A stretch of DNA of 64,000 bases from Anaspis maculata. Taxonomy: Eukaryota; Arthropoda; Insecta; Coleoptera; Scraptiidae. Location: NCBI GenBank assembly GCA_949128115.1, contig OX421962.1:63901787-63965786 (forward strand), read 5' to 3'. The position numbers were made by a program, and so were the translations under genes. Shown here piece after piece: positions 12,126 through 24,712 of this stretch; positions within the stretch are counted from its first letter, which is position 1; every line of letters starts with the position of its first letter. A model generated the notes under the pieces. The model was not told where the DNA came from. It ran no database searches and was given only the letters and a program-made list of their open reading frames with translations.

Positions 12126-14211
12126 ATATTGATGATGAATATCGTTGTTTTTCGAACAAGCTAACTCCAACTGTTGGACCTAGATATTTGCAAAAGAAAA
12201 CTCAAAGGCAGTGGGCACTTTATTACTTGAAAAATAATCCTGCCAGTACGGGCGCGTCTTACTGCAATTTAGATTTATAGTCTCAGTCGGAAAGTTTAGA
12301 AAAAGCTTGTGCTACTTGTTATTTTTTTTTAATTGCCGTTAATAAACTACATCTCCGAAAGTTGCAGACAAATTCATCCTGTAATTAAATTATTTTTATA
12401 GATGAGTAACTGGCTAATGCAGAGGTTGAAACAATAAACCAGCTAGAAATAAAATGTTCCTCCTGGCTGTGATGCCAGGAAACTTGCACAAAATTATTGT
12501 TGTGTCATGAGATGCAGTTTTAGATTGTTAAATCACTGCGATATTAGGATTTGGACCTTTTTAGTCAAACAAAAAGCAGAACTGACGTATGCAACCCATC
12601 ATAGCTAGTGTCTCGGTGGATGAGCCTATACTATATGACTTTCAATTCGAACCGACCAAGTTGATATTGCTATGCATATTGAAAAAATCATCAAAAACTC
12701 ACAAAAAAAATACAACACTTTTATGTATCTACTTTCGAAGCACTGCCATAAACTGCCTTGAACTAATTTTCCACCTGTCGTTTTCGGCTAACTTCGCGGC
12801 ACCCTGATAAAAAAAAATCAGACTATAGATTTAGACGGCCCGTTGTATTTAGCAGAATTAGCAATTTACACTGTCTTACGAAAATTATCGATAGGCAAAA
12901 TTCAAATACCACAACTATTTAGATTCTAGGCCCCACTTTTGGGATCATTGTACCACCTCCCCATCAGGGGCAAACTACGACATCAAGTTTAGGAGAATTT
13001 CGATAACAGAAATGACATACAGACAGACTAACATCAAAGCGTTGGTAGTGGCAGATTTTCTATAGGAATATGATTGTGTTGAAAAGTAACTTTCAACTCA
13101 AGTTTTCGGATGTAAATTGGACTTTTAAGAACTCATAAATCGAAAAATGACGCTTTTATTGAGATTAATTAAATCACACCACTAAATCCTATCAGCACAT
13201 TCAATAAAAGCATATAAGAGTTAAATTTAAATTTTATTACAATATTAAAATGATAATACCATCTTTTATTTTTCATGATTTCCTATTAACCTTTCAGTAG
13301 TCCATCAGACAACTTCAGAGGAATATTGATCTGTAACTATGATCCTATTCATGTTTCTTGATTAGCTCTAGGGTTTTTTAAAACTTGGCGAAGACAATCT
13401 CATGTGTTAATTTTTGACTTTGCAACTTCGACAGAATACACATGATGATATAATGATATAATGTTAATTCGTATATAACTATATCTTATGTATACATATA
13501 ATTAGTTGAATATTAATTATATTTGAGTAAATAAATCATACTATATTATAACGATGATATAATAATTTAACATTTTAATACAAAGTATACTTTGTTTCTT
13601 GTTTCTACATAACTACCTACCTATATGAATCAAAAGGATAAAAAGAAAAAAAAGTAAAAACATGCATTTACTGGAAGATCCAGGTTTCTGATTCAAATAA
13701 TTATCCCTGACTGGAGTTCCGGTAACAAACTTAAGAATTTCTTTTGACATTTCCCTTTCGATTTTGATTTTTTGAGGTCATTTAGGGCTTAATTCCAACA
13801 TATTATATCTGTCACTGACGAGAGCTAACAAGCTCGAAACAAACGTTTGTATGCCATTTATAGGGGAATTAACAGTTTTCTCAATTAAATAGTCAATGCG
13901 AATAGACATTTCATCTTACCTTTTGTACCTTTTTTTTTATTATGCATTTTGACGTTGCATCAACATAAAATGTTATTAGCAACAACAATTAGGAGGTGTT
14001 ACCAAATTTCAAGTTCAACTTTTCGTACCTTTCTTCTTCCCAAAAGTGAGTTTTGTTATCACCTAGTAAATTCAAATACCTACCTATAAGTACTCTGTTA
14101 TTTGCTCAGAAGAAAAAGCCAAGTCACTCCCCTTGATTTCTCAACGTTTTCCAACTTTGGAAACAATTGATTTATGATCCATAGTAACGGCTTCTGAAAA
14201 TGATGTTTGAA
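12126..14211. other. Gene-less AT-rich stretch
   Basis: No gene or repeat boundary recognised. The section 13440-13620 is very AT-rich with many ATAT and TAATTA tracts. Confidence 0.4.
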
Positions 14212-16450
14212 AGATTGTGTTCAGTTTTGGAAGCCGTTACTGATTATATATTAGTGGCGGGGTTAACGGCCAAAAATGGAATGATCTGTGCATTTTGTGA
14301 TCAAAGTATGAAATTTGGCATACGAGTTCAGAAGACCCTCCTTTGCAATTTCAGATGTGGCGCCACGCAAGATTTCGCACCAGAGGCACTGTATTGCGGT
14401 TAGCATATCTGCTAGGGGTAAATTCTGCAAAACTGGTTCCTGGCCGTTCTCTGGTACCGCACTCGGTATTTTTTAGTTCTGTTCAGCTAAAACTACATGT
14501 AGAAATGAGTGAGGAGTGCATTTTCACAAGCAAAGTTCCAAATGCTGCCTTTATACGTTGTTTTAATACATTTTAAGGCCAACTTTGTTTTAGTACAGGA
14601 AACATGGTAAAAAAATTGCCAAAACCTCGGCAAAGATATGAACGTCTTGAAAATTTGATATTCTGTTCAGAATTAAGTGCCCCACTACATATCTGAAAGT
14701 GCCAAAAATCGCACCCCGGGGCTTCGAGTTATTGGAGGGGGGGGGGGGGGGGGGGTAAAAAATTGCAACTCAAAATTAAAGGGATGGAACCCGTCAATCC
14801 AATGGATGCAAATACGTCGTAGTTCGACGCATCACATCCCGTTGATACAATTTAGGCACAAAAAGTGTCGATCATTGTTGTAGGGGGGTCGTGGGGGAGG
14901 GCGTAACTCGACTGGGTGGCTCTTTTTCTTCCTGGGCCATGAAGAATCGATCACGACAAGATTGGTATCTATTCCGACTAAATTCAATGTCCTGAACTTG
15001 AATCCGATGTATAAATTTGGACAAAAACAAGTTCAAACAAGTTAACTTGAGAAAACCTGTTTTTTCTTTGACAATTTCCACAAAACTTTTTTTTACTGTT
15101 AGAGGCATTCATCTTTGAAAATATTTTAGAGGCCATTAGATTGAACTGTATTCTTCACGAAAATCATCCATTCGATCTGTAACTTTGTTTTTCGAGATAG
15201 AAAAAATCGATTTGAACTTTAGTCGGCACAGCCCGTCGTCTACTACTGACCAGAACACTACACCATGCATCTTTAAATGAAAATAGCCCAAACTATCTGA
15301 AAAATTATAATTAATCATTGAAAGTTCGAGGATCTGTGCAGAACTGAATTCCCTAAAACATAAACAAAATCGTCATAAATCGCAATGCAGGGTATTGAGT
15401 TATTACTTGAGGGTGCATGCTGTAGTGTTCTGGTCATTAGTAGACGCCGGGCAGTGCCGACTAAAGTTCAAATCGGTTTTTTCTATGTCGGAAAACAAAA
15501 TTACGGATCGAATGGATAATTTTCGTCAAGAATACAGTTCAATCTAATGGCCTCTGAAATATTTCCATAGATGAATACCTCTAACAGTAAAAAAAAGTTT
15601 CGTGAAAATTGTCAAAGAAAAAACAGGTTTTCTCAAGTTAACTTGTTTGAACTTGTTTTTGTCCAAATTTATACATTCAAGTTCAGGACATTGACTTTAG
15701 TCGGAAAAGATACCAATCTTGTCGGGATCGATTCTTCATGGCCCAGGAAGAAAAAGAGCCACCCAGCCGAGTTTCGCCCTTCCCCACGACCCCCCTTCAA
15801 CAATGATCGACACTTTTTGTGCTAAAATTGTATCCACTGGTTGTGATGCGTCGAACTACGACGTATTTGCATCCATTGGATTGACGGGTTCCATCGGGTT
15901 CTATACCTTCCATTTTGAGTTGCAATTTTTTACCCCCCCTCCAATAACTCGAAGCCTCGGGGTGCGATTTTTGGCAATTTTAGATATGTAGTAGGGTACA
16001 TAATTCTGGTCAGAGTATCAAATTTCCAGGACGTTCATATCTTTGCCGAAGTATTAGCAATTTTTTTTACCAAGTTTCCTGTACTAAAACAAAGTTGGCC
16101 TTAAAATGTATTGAAACAACGTATAAAAGCAGCATTTGGAACTTTGCTTGTGAAAATGTACTCCTCACTCATTTCTACATGTAGTTTTAACTCAACAGAA
16201 CTAAAAAATACCGACTGCGGTACCAGAGACCGGCCAGGAACCATTTTTGCAGAATTTACCCCTAGCAGGTATATGACCCGCAATACAGCGCCTCTGGCGC
16301 AAAATCTCGCGTGGCGCCACATCTGGAATTGCGAAGGAGGGTCTTCTGAACAAGTATGCCAAATTTCATGCTTTGATCACAAAATGCACAGACCATTCCG
16401 CTAACCCCCCCACTATATCAATTATTTCCAAAGCTGAAAGTATTTGATTG
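14212..16450. repeat. 2.2-kb palindromic element, family I (large form)
   Basis: Left arm 14212-15285 and right arm 15411-16450 are reverse complements with modest divergence; the spacer is about 125 bases. Examples are CAGATGTGGCGCCACG (left) against CGTGGCGCCACATCTG (right), and CTGACCAGAACACTAC against GTAGTGTTCTGGTCA. A 19-base G run (14737-14755) sits in the left arm and a shorter C run in the right. The inner 1.5 kb is shared with 37937-39595, whereas the outer 380 bases of each arm are absent there. Mirror-image open frames in the two arms are not genes. Confidence 0.9.
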
Positions 16451-18068
16451 AAAATCTAGTCGGAGTGGCTTAGCTTTTTCTTTTGGCCAAACAGGGTATA
16501 GAACCTCGTGAATTTGGACAGCTACAAGGTACCTACGGAAGCTTGCCTAGTCGCTTGGTTCTGTCTGTGGTTCTAGCGTTAAGTAGGTACTTACAGTGGT
16601 CGTAGCTATAATATAGTTATTGTTCCGTTAGACTGAGCATGTAAACAGATTTTTGTGCAATAAAATTCATCAACGTTTCAGCATGGTGCACTTGGCACGA
16701 TATTTGTGCGTTTATTATTTGTCATGAAAATGCATTTATTACAATTTTCAATTAGAATCTGGATCTGCAACAGAAACAGCATATTGCAGTGCATAACACT
16801 TTAAATCCGGCATCTAAAAATAGTCGAATTTTACGAAAGCATGTTAAACTCATCCAATATTTTAATGTCCCAATTGAATGCCACACGAATGCAATAATTT
16901 GAAACTTATTTTTTTTCCACAATGCGATGCACTCGCGCTCTTTGGACTGAAAATCTATATCAATCCCCGAGAATCCCCAGTTGCCGCCACCAATTACCCA
17001 GTGATTTTTTGCTCGGTCGAATCTAATGAAAATCCCCTTGATTGAACAAGTATACTGGTTTCCAAAGAGACTGCTGGATGGGAAACCAGCTGTTGCATCT
17101 TGGGATAAGCGTGCTAGTTTTAGACACAAAAGCTCTATTTACATTTCCACAGCTCATTCATCTAGTTAATTGAAGGGGTACACCTACAAGCGTGGATTCT
17201 TCAAGTTGAAAATGATGGTTTGTGGCATTTCTTTTGACAAATATGCCAAAGGAAACTAACAGAACACCATGGAGATGTCTCGGATGATGTCTGCGTTTTG
17301 GGTTTAAAAATATAAGAGAAAGCTCATCAATTTTTATCACGTTTTTCCTGGTTTTATTTTCAAAGTCGAACCGCTTATTTTAAACTTCCAAACATATGTT
17401 TGAAAATTTATTATGATAGGAATTGCTTTTAAATAACAGGTTTATTATTTGAAATTGATGTTATTCTACTTTAATTGTTGTGGTTATTAACATGATTTAT
17501 TATTTCTGCAGGTTTGATTTGCTTGGAGTAAAAATGATTGGGAATCTTATTCTCAACGTTTCTTTGCAAATTATCAGAGCAGCGTATATTCTATAGCGTA
17601 CGATCAAGGGAAGACCATTAAGGGTTGGGCTTAGATGCCAGAAAATTCGACAAATTTAGTCGCGCCCGAAGCCAACTCTGAGAGAAATATTCTTATTTTA
17701 TTGTCGAAATTCAGAGATACCTGCATGTCACATGTTGTCATATTTTACAGTTTATCTATACCTAGTAGAAAAGATGAGAACAAGTAGTCAAGTTTTTACG
17801 GACGTGATGCAGATGAGTAGGCTATATTCACTCTTACACCTACCCTCGCACCTATACCTATATGGATACATACACATATTGTCTCAATAGTAACACATTG
17901 AATCATACATTTTTTATATAATATTCGAGAATCTGAATTTTTGAATTTCATCAAAATCGGACCAGATAATAGTATATTAATAATTATATTATACAAACGA
18001 GTACCAACGCTGAGAAAGTATTGTTATAGCATGGCTGGAGCTACAATAATTTTCCCGACTGTGGTTTA
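16451..18068. other. Gene-less stretch
   Basis: The longest frame is a minus-strand 125-codon frame at 16752-17129, whose product I do not recognise. No splice or promoter context supports it. Confidence 0.35.
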
Positions 18069-18204
18069 TACCGGGTGTTTATAAACGTCTGTGATCGCGG
18101 CAGGCTTTGGTCAGGCCAAAAGTCGCAGTGAAAAGGCACGATTTGAAAGAGTGATAGGAGATTCCAAAGGCGATATGATAACAAACGTTTATAAACACCC
18201 GGTA
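18069..18204. mobile_element. 136-bp MITE with near-perfect terminal repeats and TA flanks
   Basis: TACCGGGTGTTTATAAACGT (18069-18088) is exactly mirrored at 18185-18204. Taking the outer TA on each side as a target duplication leaves CCGGGTGTTTATAAACG ends, compatible with a Tc1/mariner-type miniature element. A second small inverted pair (about 18215-18230 with 18285-18300) lies just outside. Confidence 0.8.
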
Positions 18205-18300
18205 CATATGAATAGTATTTTTTCACTACTGAAAAATCACCGTCCTAATTCAGGAGCAGGTTAGTAAGGACATGCTTCACGGCTAGTAGTGAAAAAATAT

Positions 18301-19037
18301 CAATATATCTACCTATCATAACAATATATTTCAAGTTGAACTGGAATTCTTCTCGTGATGATTTCTGTTTCATCGCTGTTCCATCCTCGGCACTTCAGAC
18401 TGTTATAAAAAAGACAACATTAAAACATAGACCATTCTTGATATAAGGAGACTTCTTGAATATTTTAGCTTGAAAAAATAATGCACCACTCTTTAGGGGT
18501 TCAATAAATCAAGCAACTGGGTACAAAGTATTTGTATCTTATACGACAAAGCCCATAGTTCGCAAACTTACCGGCCAGCCGGGGCTTTCTGTACCGCACA
18601 AAAAATATTGGTATGTTCCTAGGGAATGAAGCAATCAGGATAATTTTTTCACTGGAATTTTACTAATTTTTCCTGCATACTAAATTCGCTGGATGTATGC
18701 ATAAATGCATATATCTGTAATTCGTAACGTTCCTCAATTGTTAAGTTTACTCAAGAGTTTTAAATATACGCACTCGTTGAACATAACCCGACAAAAAAAA
18801 ATTGTATCTTTTATAGCAATAAAGAAACCAAATGATTCTTCAACTAAAAGTTGCTCCTTTCTTTCTCGATCCACGCATTTCATTCGCTGGACATAATATG
18901 CAAGTATTTGTAACGGTTCGCAAAAGTCCTCGACGTTGAAGTTTACACTGCAGCATTGGATATACCCATCCGTAGAAAATTAGCTATCATTTTCAAAAAA
19001 CCCGATAGCGCTACGATTTTTTGTTTAGGAGTTCAAC
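18301..19037. other. Gene-less stretch
   Basis: No recognisable gene, RNA or repeat boundary. Confidence 0.4.
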
Positions 19038-19618
19038 TATAACGTATGGTCCGAAAGTTTTGGGAATTTTTTTAAAAGCTAATAACTTTTTTTTGATAGT
19101 TTTAATTTTGTAACTCAATATTGCAAAAACTAGCGTCATCTTTAACAATTTCAAATTCGTATTCAACATATTGAAGATGGGCCATTATCTTTGATGGCTC
19201 TCGGTTTTCTTCTGCCATGTTCGATCATTCTCTGGACAACAGCAGGATTAATTTCTCAGAGCTCCTGCCTCCCAATGTACCGCAAGCTCGACCAATATAA
19301 GATTTTTGGTAAGTATTGAGCAGGATAGTATACGACAAGGGATGGGAAGCTGCGAATGAAGACCAATTACGACGTCACATTTTTTCAATAACATTGGAGA
19401 ATTTCGCATTTGACAAATTGATACAGAAAATCATGGAACATGGCAGAAGATAATTGAAATCCATCGAAGATAATGGTCCATTTTCAATATGTTGAATATG
19501 AATTTGTTATTGTTATATATGATGATAATTTTTGCAATATCATGTACGAAAATGAAGACTATTCAGAAAAAGTTATTAGCTTGGAACTATTTTCCAAAAC
19601 TTTCGGACCATACGTTAG
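19038..19618. repeat. 0.58-kb foldback element
   Basis: AACGTATGGTCCGAAAGTTT at the left end is mirrored by AAACTTTCGGACCATACGTT at the right. The arms stay paired for about 190 bases (for example TTCAACATATTGAA with TTCAATATGTTGAA). The spacer of about 190 bases has no protein. TA lies beside both ends, which would fit a TA-targeting transposon. Confidence 0.85.
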
Positions 19619-21554
19619 GACGGACGGATATCAAAGTGCAGTTCATAGCGGATTTCCTACGAAAATGCGCTAAAATGGCGTTACGAAGATTTCAGATATT
19701 TTTTTGAAACATTTTATAAGAAACAGGCGGCCTAAAGTTTAAATTTAGACAATTCTCTTCTGGTTTGATGCAACTTTACCTTACACCTATCTATTTTTTA
19801 CTATAATAAAGTCAAAGCAGCAAGATGATTACATAATTAGAACACCTTGTATTTGTGAAGGATTCAAGCTCCTGTTCGGCAGTGCTTAAAATCAAACTGG
19901 GAACTTTGGGCATCACTGTAATGAGTTACACGCAATTAACCAGAATCACTTAATCCTAAATTAATATATTATTATCCTCGCGGTTTGTGGACTAGGCAAT
20001 AATGTCCTATAATTGTGATTGTTCACCCCGTGGCAACAAGCCAAGAGATTTAGTGCAATGACCGTGGTGCCCTGCTGCCATGTTCGATAATCCGGAAAAG
20101 ATTTGTTCATAAACGCTAGCGATTGAATTCGTAAAATTATGAATTGAGTAATATTTCCGTATTCTGTCTCCGTATTTGAGTGCAATACTCGCTTCAATAT
20201 TTCCAAATAAAAAGCACCAGCATCGAAATATTGCTTCTGTCTTTGATTGTGTGAATCCCAGACTGATAATTTTGTTTTAAAACCAACAGGACAGTGTAAT
20301 TTATTATAGGAAGCAGATAGAATTCTTCAGTTTCGTTTACCTGATAAAGGTAGAATCTGTATATTTTTCTTCGTTTATATTTAGTCACTGATTTCCAAGT
20401 TGCTCCGCGTATCTCACCTGTATGAAATAACTATGCAGGTACCTAACTGCGTACCAGTATACTGCTTAAAATACTTCCGTGGCTTTTTCAATACAAATTC
20501 CTTCGAATCCGAGCTTTATGTATAGACATTGATTCACTAGTGAAACCCTCCTGAAATCTTCCTACTCGTATAACGACTAACGACATGGTATTCGTGTAAA
20601 AGTTACTCATCTACCATTTCCTTGCCAGATTTTGAACTTGAGTAGATTGTGAAAACGTTGTAACAGGAAACGGGCTCATACTTGGTTACACATTGCAGTA
20701 ATAATGGTCATTTTATCTGTCGCTTTGATGACACAGACGCGCCATGTGAAATGAACGTTGTTGCAATTTGGATTTGGAACTGTTGCAATGGTACCTACTA
20801 ATGGTAGGAATCAATTATTACTGAAGTCATGTTATAGTAGGTATCATTACTGTCTCAAACTAAAGTCATTCTGGTCGTCATAAAAATAATCAAACGATAT
20901 TGAGAACAAGCCTTTATCACGGACGCAAAAATTTGGTTTGATCTATCATCAAGATCAGGGAGCCTATCAATGAAAATCACAAGAAACATAAGTATAGGGA
21001 GGTCGCAGATCCCAGTCTATGCCTATATAATATAGAGAATCCAGTGTTTAATTCAGACTTTGAAACAGTGGATAAAGCACAAAAAAGAGCTTTCAGTAGA
21101 ATTTGAATGCATGATATCGAAGATACAGCCTTCCAAAGTTCAGAACAAGTCTTTTTTTCACACAGTTTTTAACAATTCAACCATCTTTGGTCAAATTTTG
21201 ATTAGAATCTTCTGAAATTAGTCTTTCCTGAATGATAATATCGCGTTTGGTCAAAAATAACCGGTATATAGTGAGGATATAGCCCTTTTCTCCCTACTTC
21301 CCTACTTTCTACGGCACTGAAGATTTTTGAAAATTTAGATGGGTTGTTCAATTTAAAAAAAAGTAGAGAATAGATTTGATGATTATTCATTTTGGCTATT
21401 ATTAAAATCATCAAATTTCAAGTGAGAGTGAAAGCACCGGTGTTGCGTTGTTGTGCATTGTTGAGAAAACACCAAACGAGTGAAAAAGCGAAACCGCAAT
21501 TTTTTCAATCCCAAGAGATCCATCTCTGAAAAAATGTTGGATAATAACTTTGGA
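19619..21554. other. Gene-less stretch
   Basis: No gene recognised. The segment 19630-19680 shares a short block (CGAAAATGCGCTAAAA) with the reverse strand near 53630, so it belongs to a dispersed repeat. Confidence 0.4.
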
Positions 21555-23082
21555 AGTAGAAGCTGCCACAATCACACACGATTTGGTCCTTAGCCCAGGC
21601 GCCAGGGAGCAAAAATCAGCTCAATAAGGAAATAATTGTTTTCTGGCTGGAAACTAGCTTAAAACGATCTGTGTGGCTTTGGTTTTGACATACTAATTTC
21701 CCCCTCTTTCGGAAATGTCGGCGTCATGTCGCCATCATCAACAAGAAGTGCACCAGCGTGGTTTTTGCCGAATATCTTGATTTTGGGCCATCTGAAAGCA
21801 AAAGATGTGAGGAGTCATTTTGAAACCAATGAAATTCCCTACGGAATAGTTTTTGAATGACCTTTCTGCGACCTATGGTTTTTTGAGATAGAGCTTCTGG
21901 AAGCAAGATGCATTGTCGTAAGAGCTCCACGGCCACTTGACTCAAAAAACTCAAATTTCGATGTGACAAAAAAATTTCAAAATGAGATTTCTCGAGAATC
22001 CTTCATGCTATAGTTGCATTGATGGTCTTAAACTCTTTCTCTTGAACCGTTGATTACAAATATAGAAAAGGCGAAAACGTCACATTGTGAATATACAGGG
22101 TGTACTTAGGGAATCAAATCAGATCAGAGAAATTTTACATATTTCTTCGATTTAGCCTATATGCGACACTCTAAACACCTAACATGAGTCCAATGGCAAT
22201 GTGGATTCGCTCTATAAGCTTCACTCAATACACTAAAAAGGTGGTCAGCTCACAGCTTTACTGTAAAATGTTTTGAAGGCCCTCTGAAATTATCAAAATA
22301 TTAAAAATTTACAGTACCAAGGAATGTATATAACAGTATATTATATACCAAGGAACCAAAGTGAATTTTTAATTTGAGGATTTGGACCCAAAGGGCCCTC
22401 GAGCAACAAACTTCACCCAAGGGATCACTTAGGTGTATCAAGTGAAGCTTACATAGCAATGCATATTGATATTGGACTCGTGATAAGTGCTTAGAGTTTC
22501 GCATAGGCTAAATCGAAGAAATATGTCAAATTTCTTTGTTCTGATTTGATTCCCGTAGTACACCCTGTATATGTACAATGTGACGTGTTTGACTTTTCAA
22601 TATTCGTAATCTACGGTTCAAGAGGAAGAGTTGAGGACCATCACTGCAACTATAGCATGGAAAATTCTCGAGTAATCTCATTCTGAATTTTTTTTTCACA
22701 TCGACATTTCAGTTTTTCGAGTCAAGTGGCCATGGAGCTTTCACGACAATGACTCTCGCTTCCAGAAGCTCTATCTCAAAGACCATAGGTCGCAAAAAAC
22801 TGATTGAAAAACCAAACTGTAGGGAATTTTTTAGGCTTCAAAATGACTCCTTCCATCTTTTGCCGTCAGATGACCCAAAGTTAAGATATTTGGCAAAAAC
22901 CACGCTGGTGCACTTCTTGTTGATGATGGCGACATGACGCCGACATTTCCAAAAGGGGGGAAACTAGTATGTCAAAACCTAAGCTACACAGATCGTTTTA
23001 AGTTAGTTTTAAGCCAAGAAACAATTATTTCTTTATTGTTTTCCCTGGCGCCTGGGCTACCTGTTCAAGCTGAGCTTCTACA
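21555..23082. repeat. 1.5-kb palindromic element
   Basis: AGCCCAGGCGCCAGGGA (21592-21608) is mirrored by TCCCTGGCGCCTGGGCT near 23042-23058, and GAAGTGCACCAGCGTGGTTT near 21746 by its complement near 22900. The inner parts also pair (TACAGGGTGTAC near 22095 with TACACCCTGTAT near 22560). The centre is near 22325. The arms differ by scattered substitutions, so the structure is old and not a simple assembly fold. Confidence 0.9.
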
Positions 23083-23155
23083 ATAAATGTTAGAATTACA
23101 TTTGAAAAATTTGAAAAGTTATCTCAGAACATCAGACCGACCGAGCAAGCATTTA

Positions 23156-23198
23156 CAGCAGACACGTGTTTCGACCTGTTTGGGTCTCATCGGTGCTG
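23156..23198 (-). ncRNA. Hammerhead-ribozyme-like motif (minus strand, degenerate)
   Basis: Read on the minus strand the order is CAGCA, CCGATGA, GACC-CAAACA-GGTC, GAAAC, ACGT, GTC, TGCTG. CAGCA/TGCTG form stem I, GACC/GGTC stem II, and stem III is very short around ACGTG, with a GTC cleavage triplet. This is the hammerhead layout (CUGANGA, GAAA, GUH). The core has C in place of the conserved U of CUGAUGA, so self-cleavage is doubtful. Short-stem-III hammerheads are known from Penelope-like retroelements and retrozymes. Confidence 0.6.
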
Positions 23199-23359
23199 AA
23201 GCATTCGAGGCGGAAGTTCGGCGATCCAAATATCTAAGATCACCTGGAATGTAATATGATATGTGATTTCTATAATAATATAATGTATAGTGTATATATA
23301 CAGCTTCCGGGGCGAATGCTTCAGCACTGTTGAGACACAAACAGGTCGAAACACGTGTC
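23161..23359. repeat. Inverted pair of ribozyme-like segments
   Basis: The arms 23161-23222 and 23301-23359 are reverse complements (GACACGTGTTTCGACCTGTT mirrored by AACAGGTCGAAACACGTGTC) around a spacer of about 78 bases. Each arm holds one hammerhead-like motif. Confidence 0.85.
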
Positions 23360-23364
23360 AGCTG
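23322..23364 (+). ncRNA. Hammerhead-ribozyme-like motif (plus strand, degenerate)
   Basis: The order is CAGCA, CTGTTGA, GACA-CAAACA-GGTC, GAAAC, ACGT, GTC, AGCTG. Stem I keeps CAGC/GCTG. The core reads CUGUUGA instead of CUGANGA, and stem II has one mismatch. It appears to be a diverged sister of the minus-strand motif. Confidence 0.5.
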
Positions 23365-24492
23365 GATTTCGATGGTTGGTGCTCGATAAACGAAAATATG
23401 TACGTTGAAAATAGTGATTGGGAAGCTGAACAAGGAAATGAATTCATTTGGAAAAATCTTTGTTGTTAGAGCGCAGAAACAGAAATGGAACATTGTGTTT
23501 TGTGCATGAATAACAATTCTTTACGTTTCTAAAGCAATACTTTGATATCAATGAACTTCAGGAAAGGCGCTAGGATTGCTAGGAAAGCCTGACTCACTGC
23601 TGCAGAGCCCTGGTATAGATTGTGAACAATAAACATTATTCACTTATTCGTCGTGGTCTTATAAGTGGTTATTGAAAATGGAACTAATCTCTTATTGACA
23701 TATCGAATCAATTAAAACTTGATACATTAATAATCATGATTTGACATAATACGAGAAGGTACATAACGCACCGATCGTCGATCATCAATCTGAGCAAACT
23801 CATCACATCCCTGAAACTTATCTCGTAATCGATTCCACTGAATATCGTTAGCTATACGCAACGAGTACAAGACGACAGCAGCAGGCTAAGTGCCTAACCC
23901 TAGCAAAGTTCCAAATTTAATTCAGTGAAGAATGTCTTGTAGCACACAACCGAACTAAATGTTTTAACAACCCTGTAGTATTAACTCGACAGGTTTACAC
24001 TAGAAAAGAATATATTTGCGTCCTTTGGGGCATCATCTGTTTCGTTATAAATACATAGCGACATTTTTAGCCCGATTGTTTATATTATCTGTCTCTGGTA
24101 AAGGTTAGATATGCTAAAATTTTAAATTTAGAATTGGACCATTTAGAAGAGGGTTTTAGTTTTTTTTTTAAACTAGGCATTTATTTATTGGAAAATGAAA
24201 TGTACCAGCTTGTAAAAAACGAGCTGTTGAAACCCAACGATTTGGGATTAATGTGATTTTTTTTTCGTTTGCCAATTGACAATTGGAGGGGCTAAATTCA
24301 GGTCTTTGCCTCGTCCGTGATAAATCCGAGCGCGCATATTTAACGTTTCATAAGAACAACATGTTTTGTAATACACGTAATTTACGTCAAAATACCCGTA
24401 ATTTAGAGCTTTGCCCTGCGTTCTGTTCCGAACACAATAGGGGCTTAGCACTGTTTGACGTTGAGTAATAGTTGGATATTTTTCATCGCCAG
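23365..24492. other. Intronic stretch before the innexin exon
   Basis: No other gene recognised. The last bases, TTTTTCATCGCCAG, form the splice acceptor of the downstream innexin exon. Confidence 0.5.
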
Positions 24493-24712
24493 GCGATCCT
24501 GTTCTACACTCCCAGGTGGCTGTGGAAGTCCTGGGAAGGTGGGAAAATTCACGCTCTGATGATGGATCTGGATATCGGCGTTTGTTCGGAAATCGAGAAG
24601 AAACAAAAGAAAAAGCTGATGATAGACTACCTCTGGGAAAACTTGAGGTACCACAACTGGTGGGCATACAAGTACTATTTCTGCGAGCTTTTGGCCTTAA
24701 TCAACGTTATTG
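24493..24712 (+). CDS. shakB: Innexin, shaking-B type, internal coding exon
   Basis: This exon encodes the end of the second membrane segment, the cytoplasmic loop and the start of the third membrane segment of an innexin, the subunit of invertebrate gap junctions. It starts [17 protein letters not shown] and continues through [36 protein letters not shown] and INVIG, closely matching the insect shakB/Inx8 branch. The acceptor is ...TTTCATCGCCAG and the donor is G|GTAAGT. The exon is 220 bases, entered in phase 0 and left in phase 1, and joins in frame to 33433. Base composition is more GC-rich than the surroundings, as expected for a conserved exon. The preceding exon, which should carry the YYQWV motif and first extracellular loop, was not found in the 24 kb upstream. 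Family assignment is firm; shakB rather than a close paralogue is an inference. Confidence 0.93.

Noticed and set aside
14200..16404. Matching 67-97 codon frames on both sides of the 14.2-16.4 kb region
   Set aside because: They are mirror images of each other because the two arms are reverse complements; no domain is present.
16752..17129. Minus-strand 125-codon frame
   Set aside because: It lacks any recognised domain, splice context or compositional contrast; length alone is not enough in DNA of this size.
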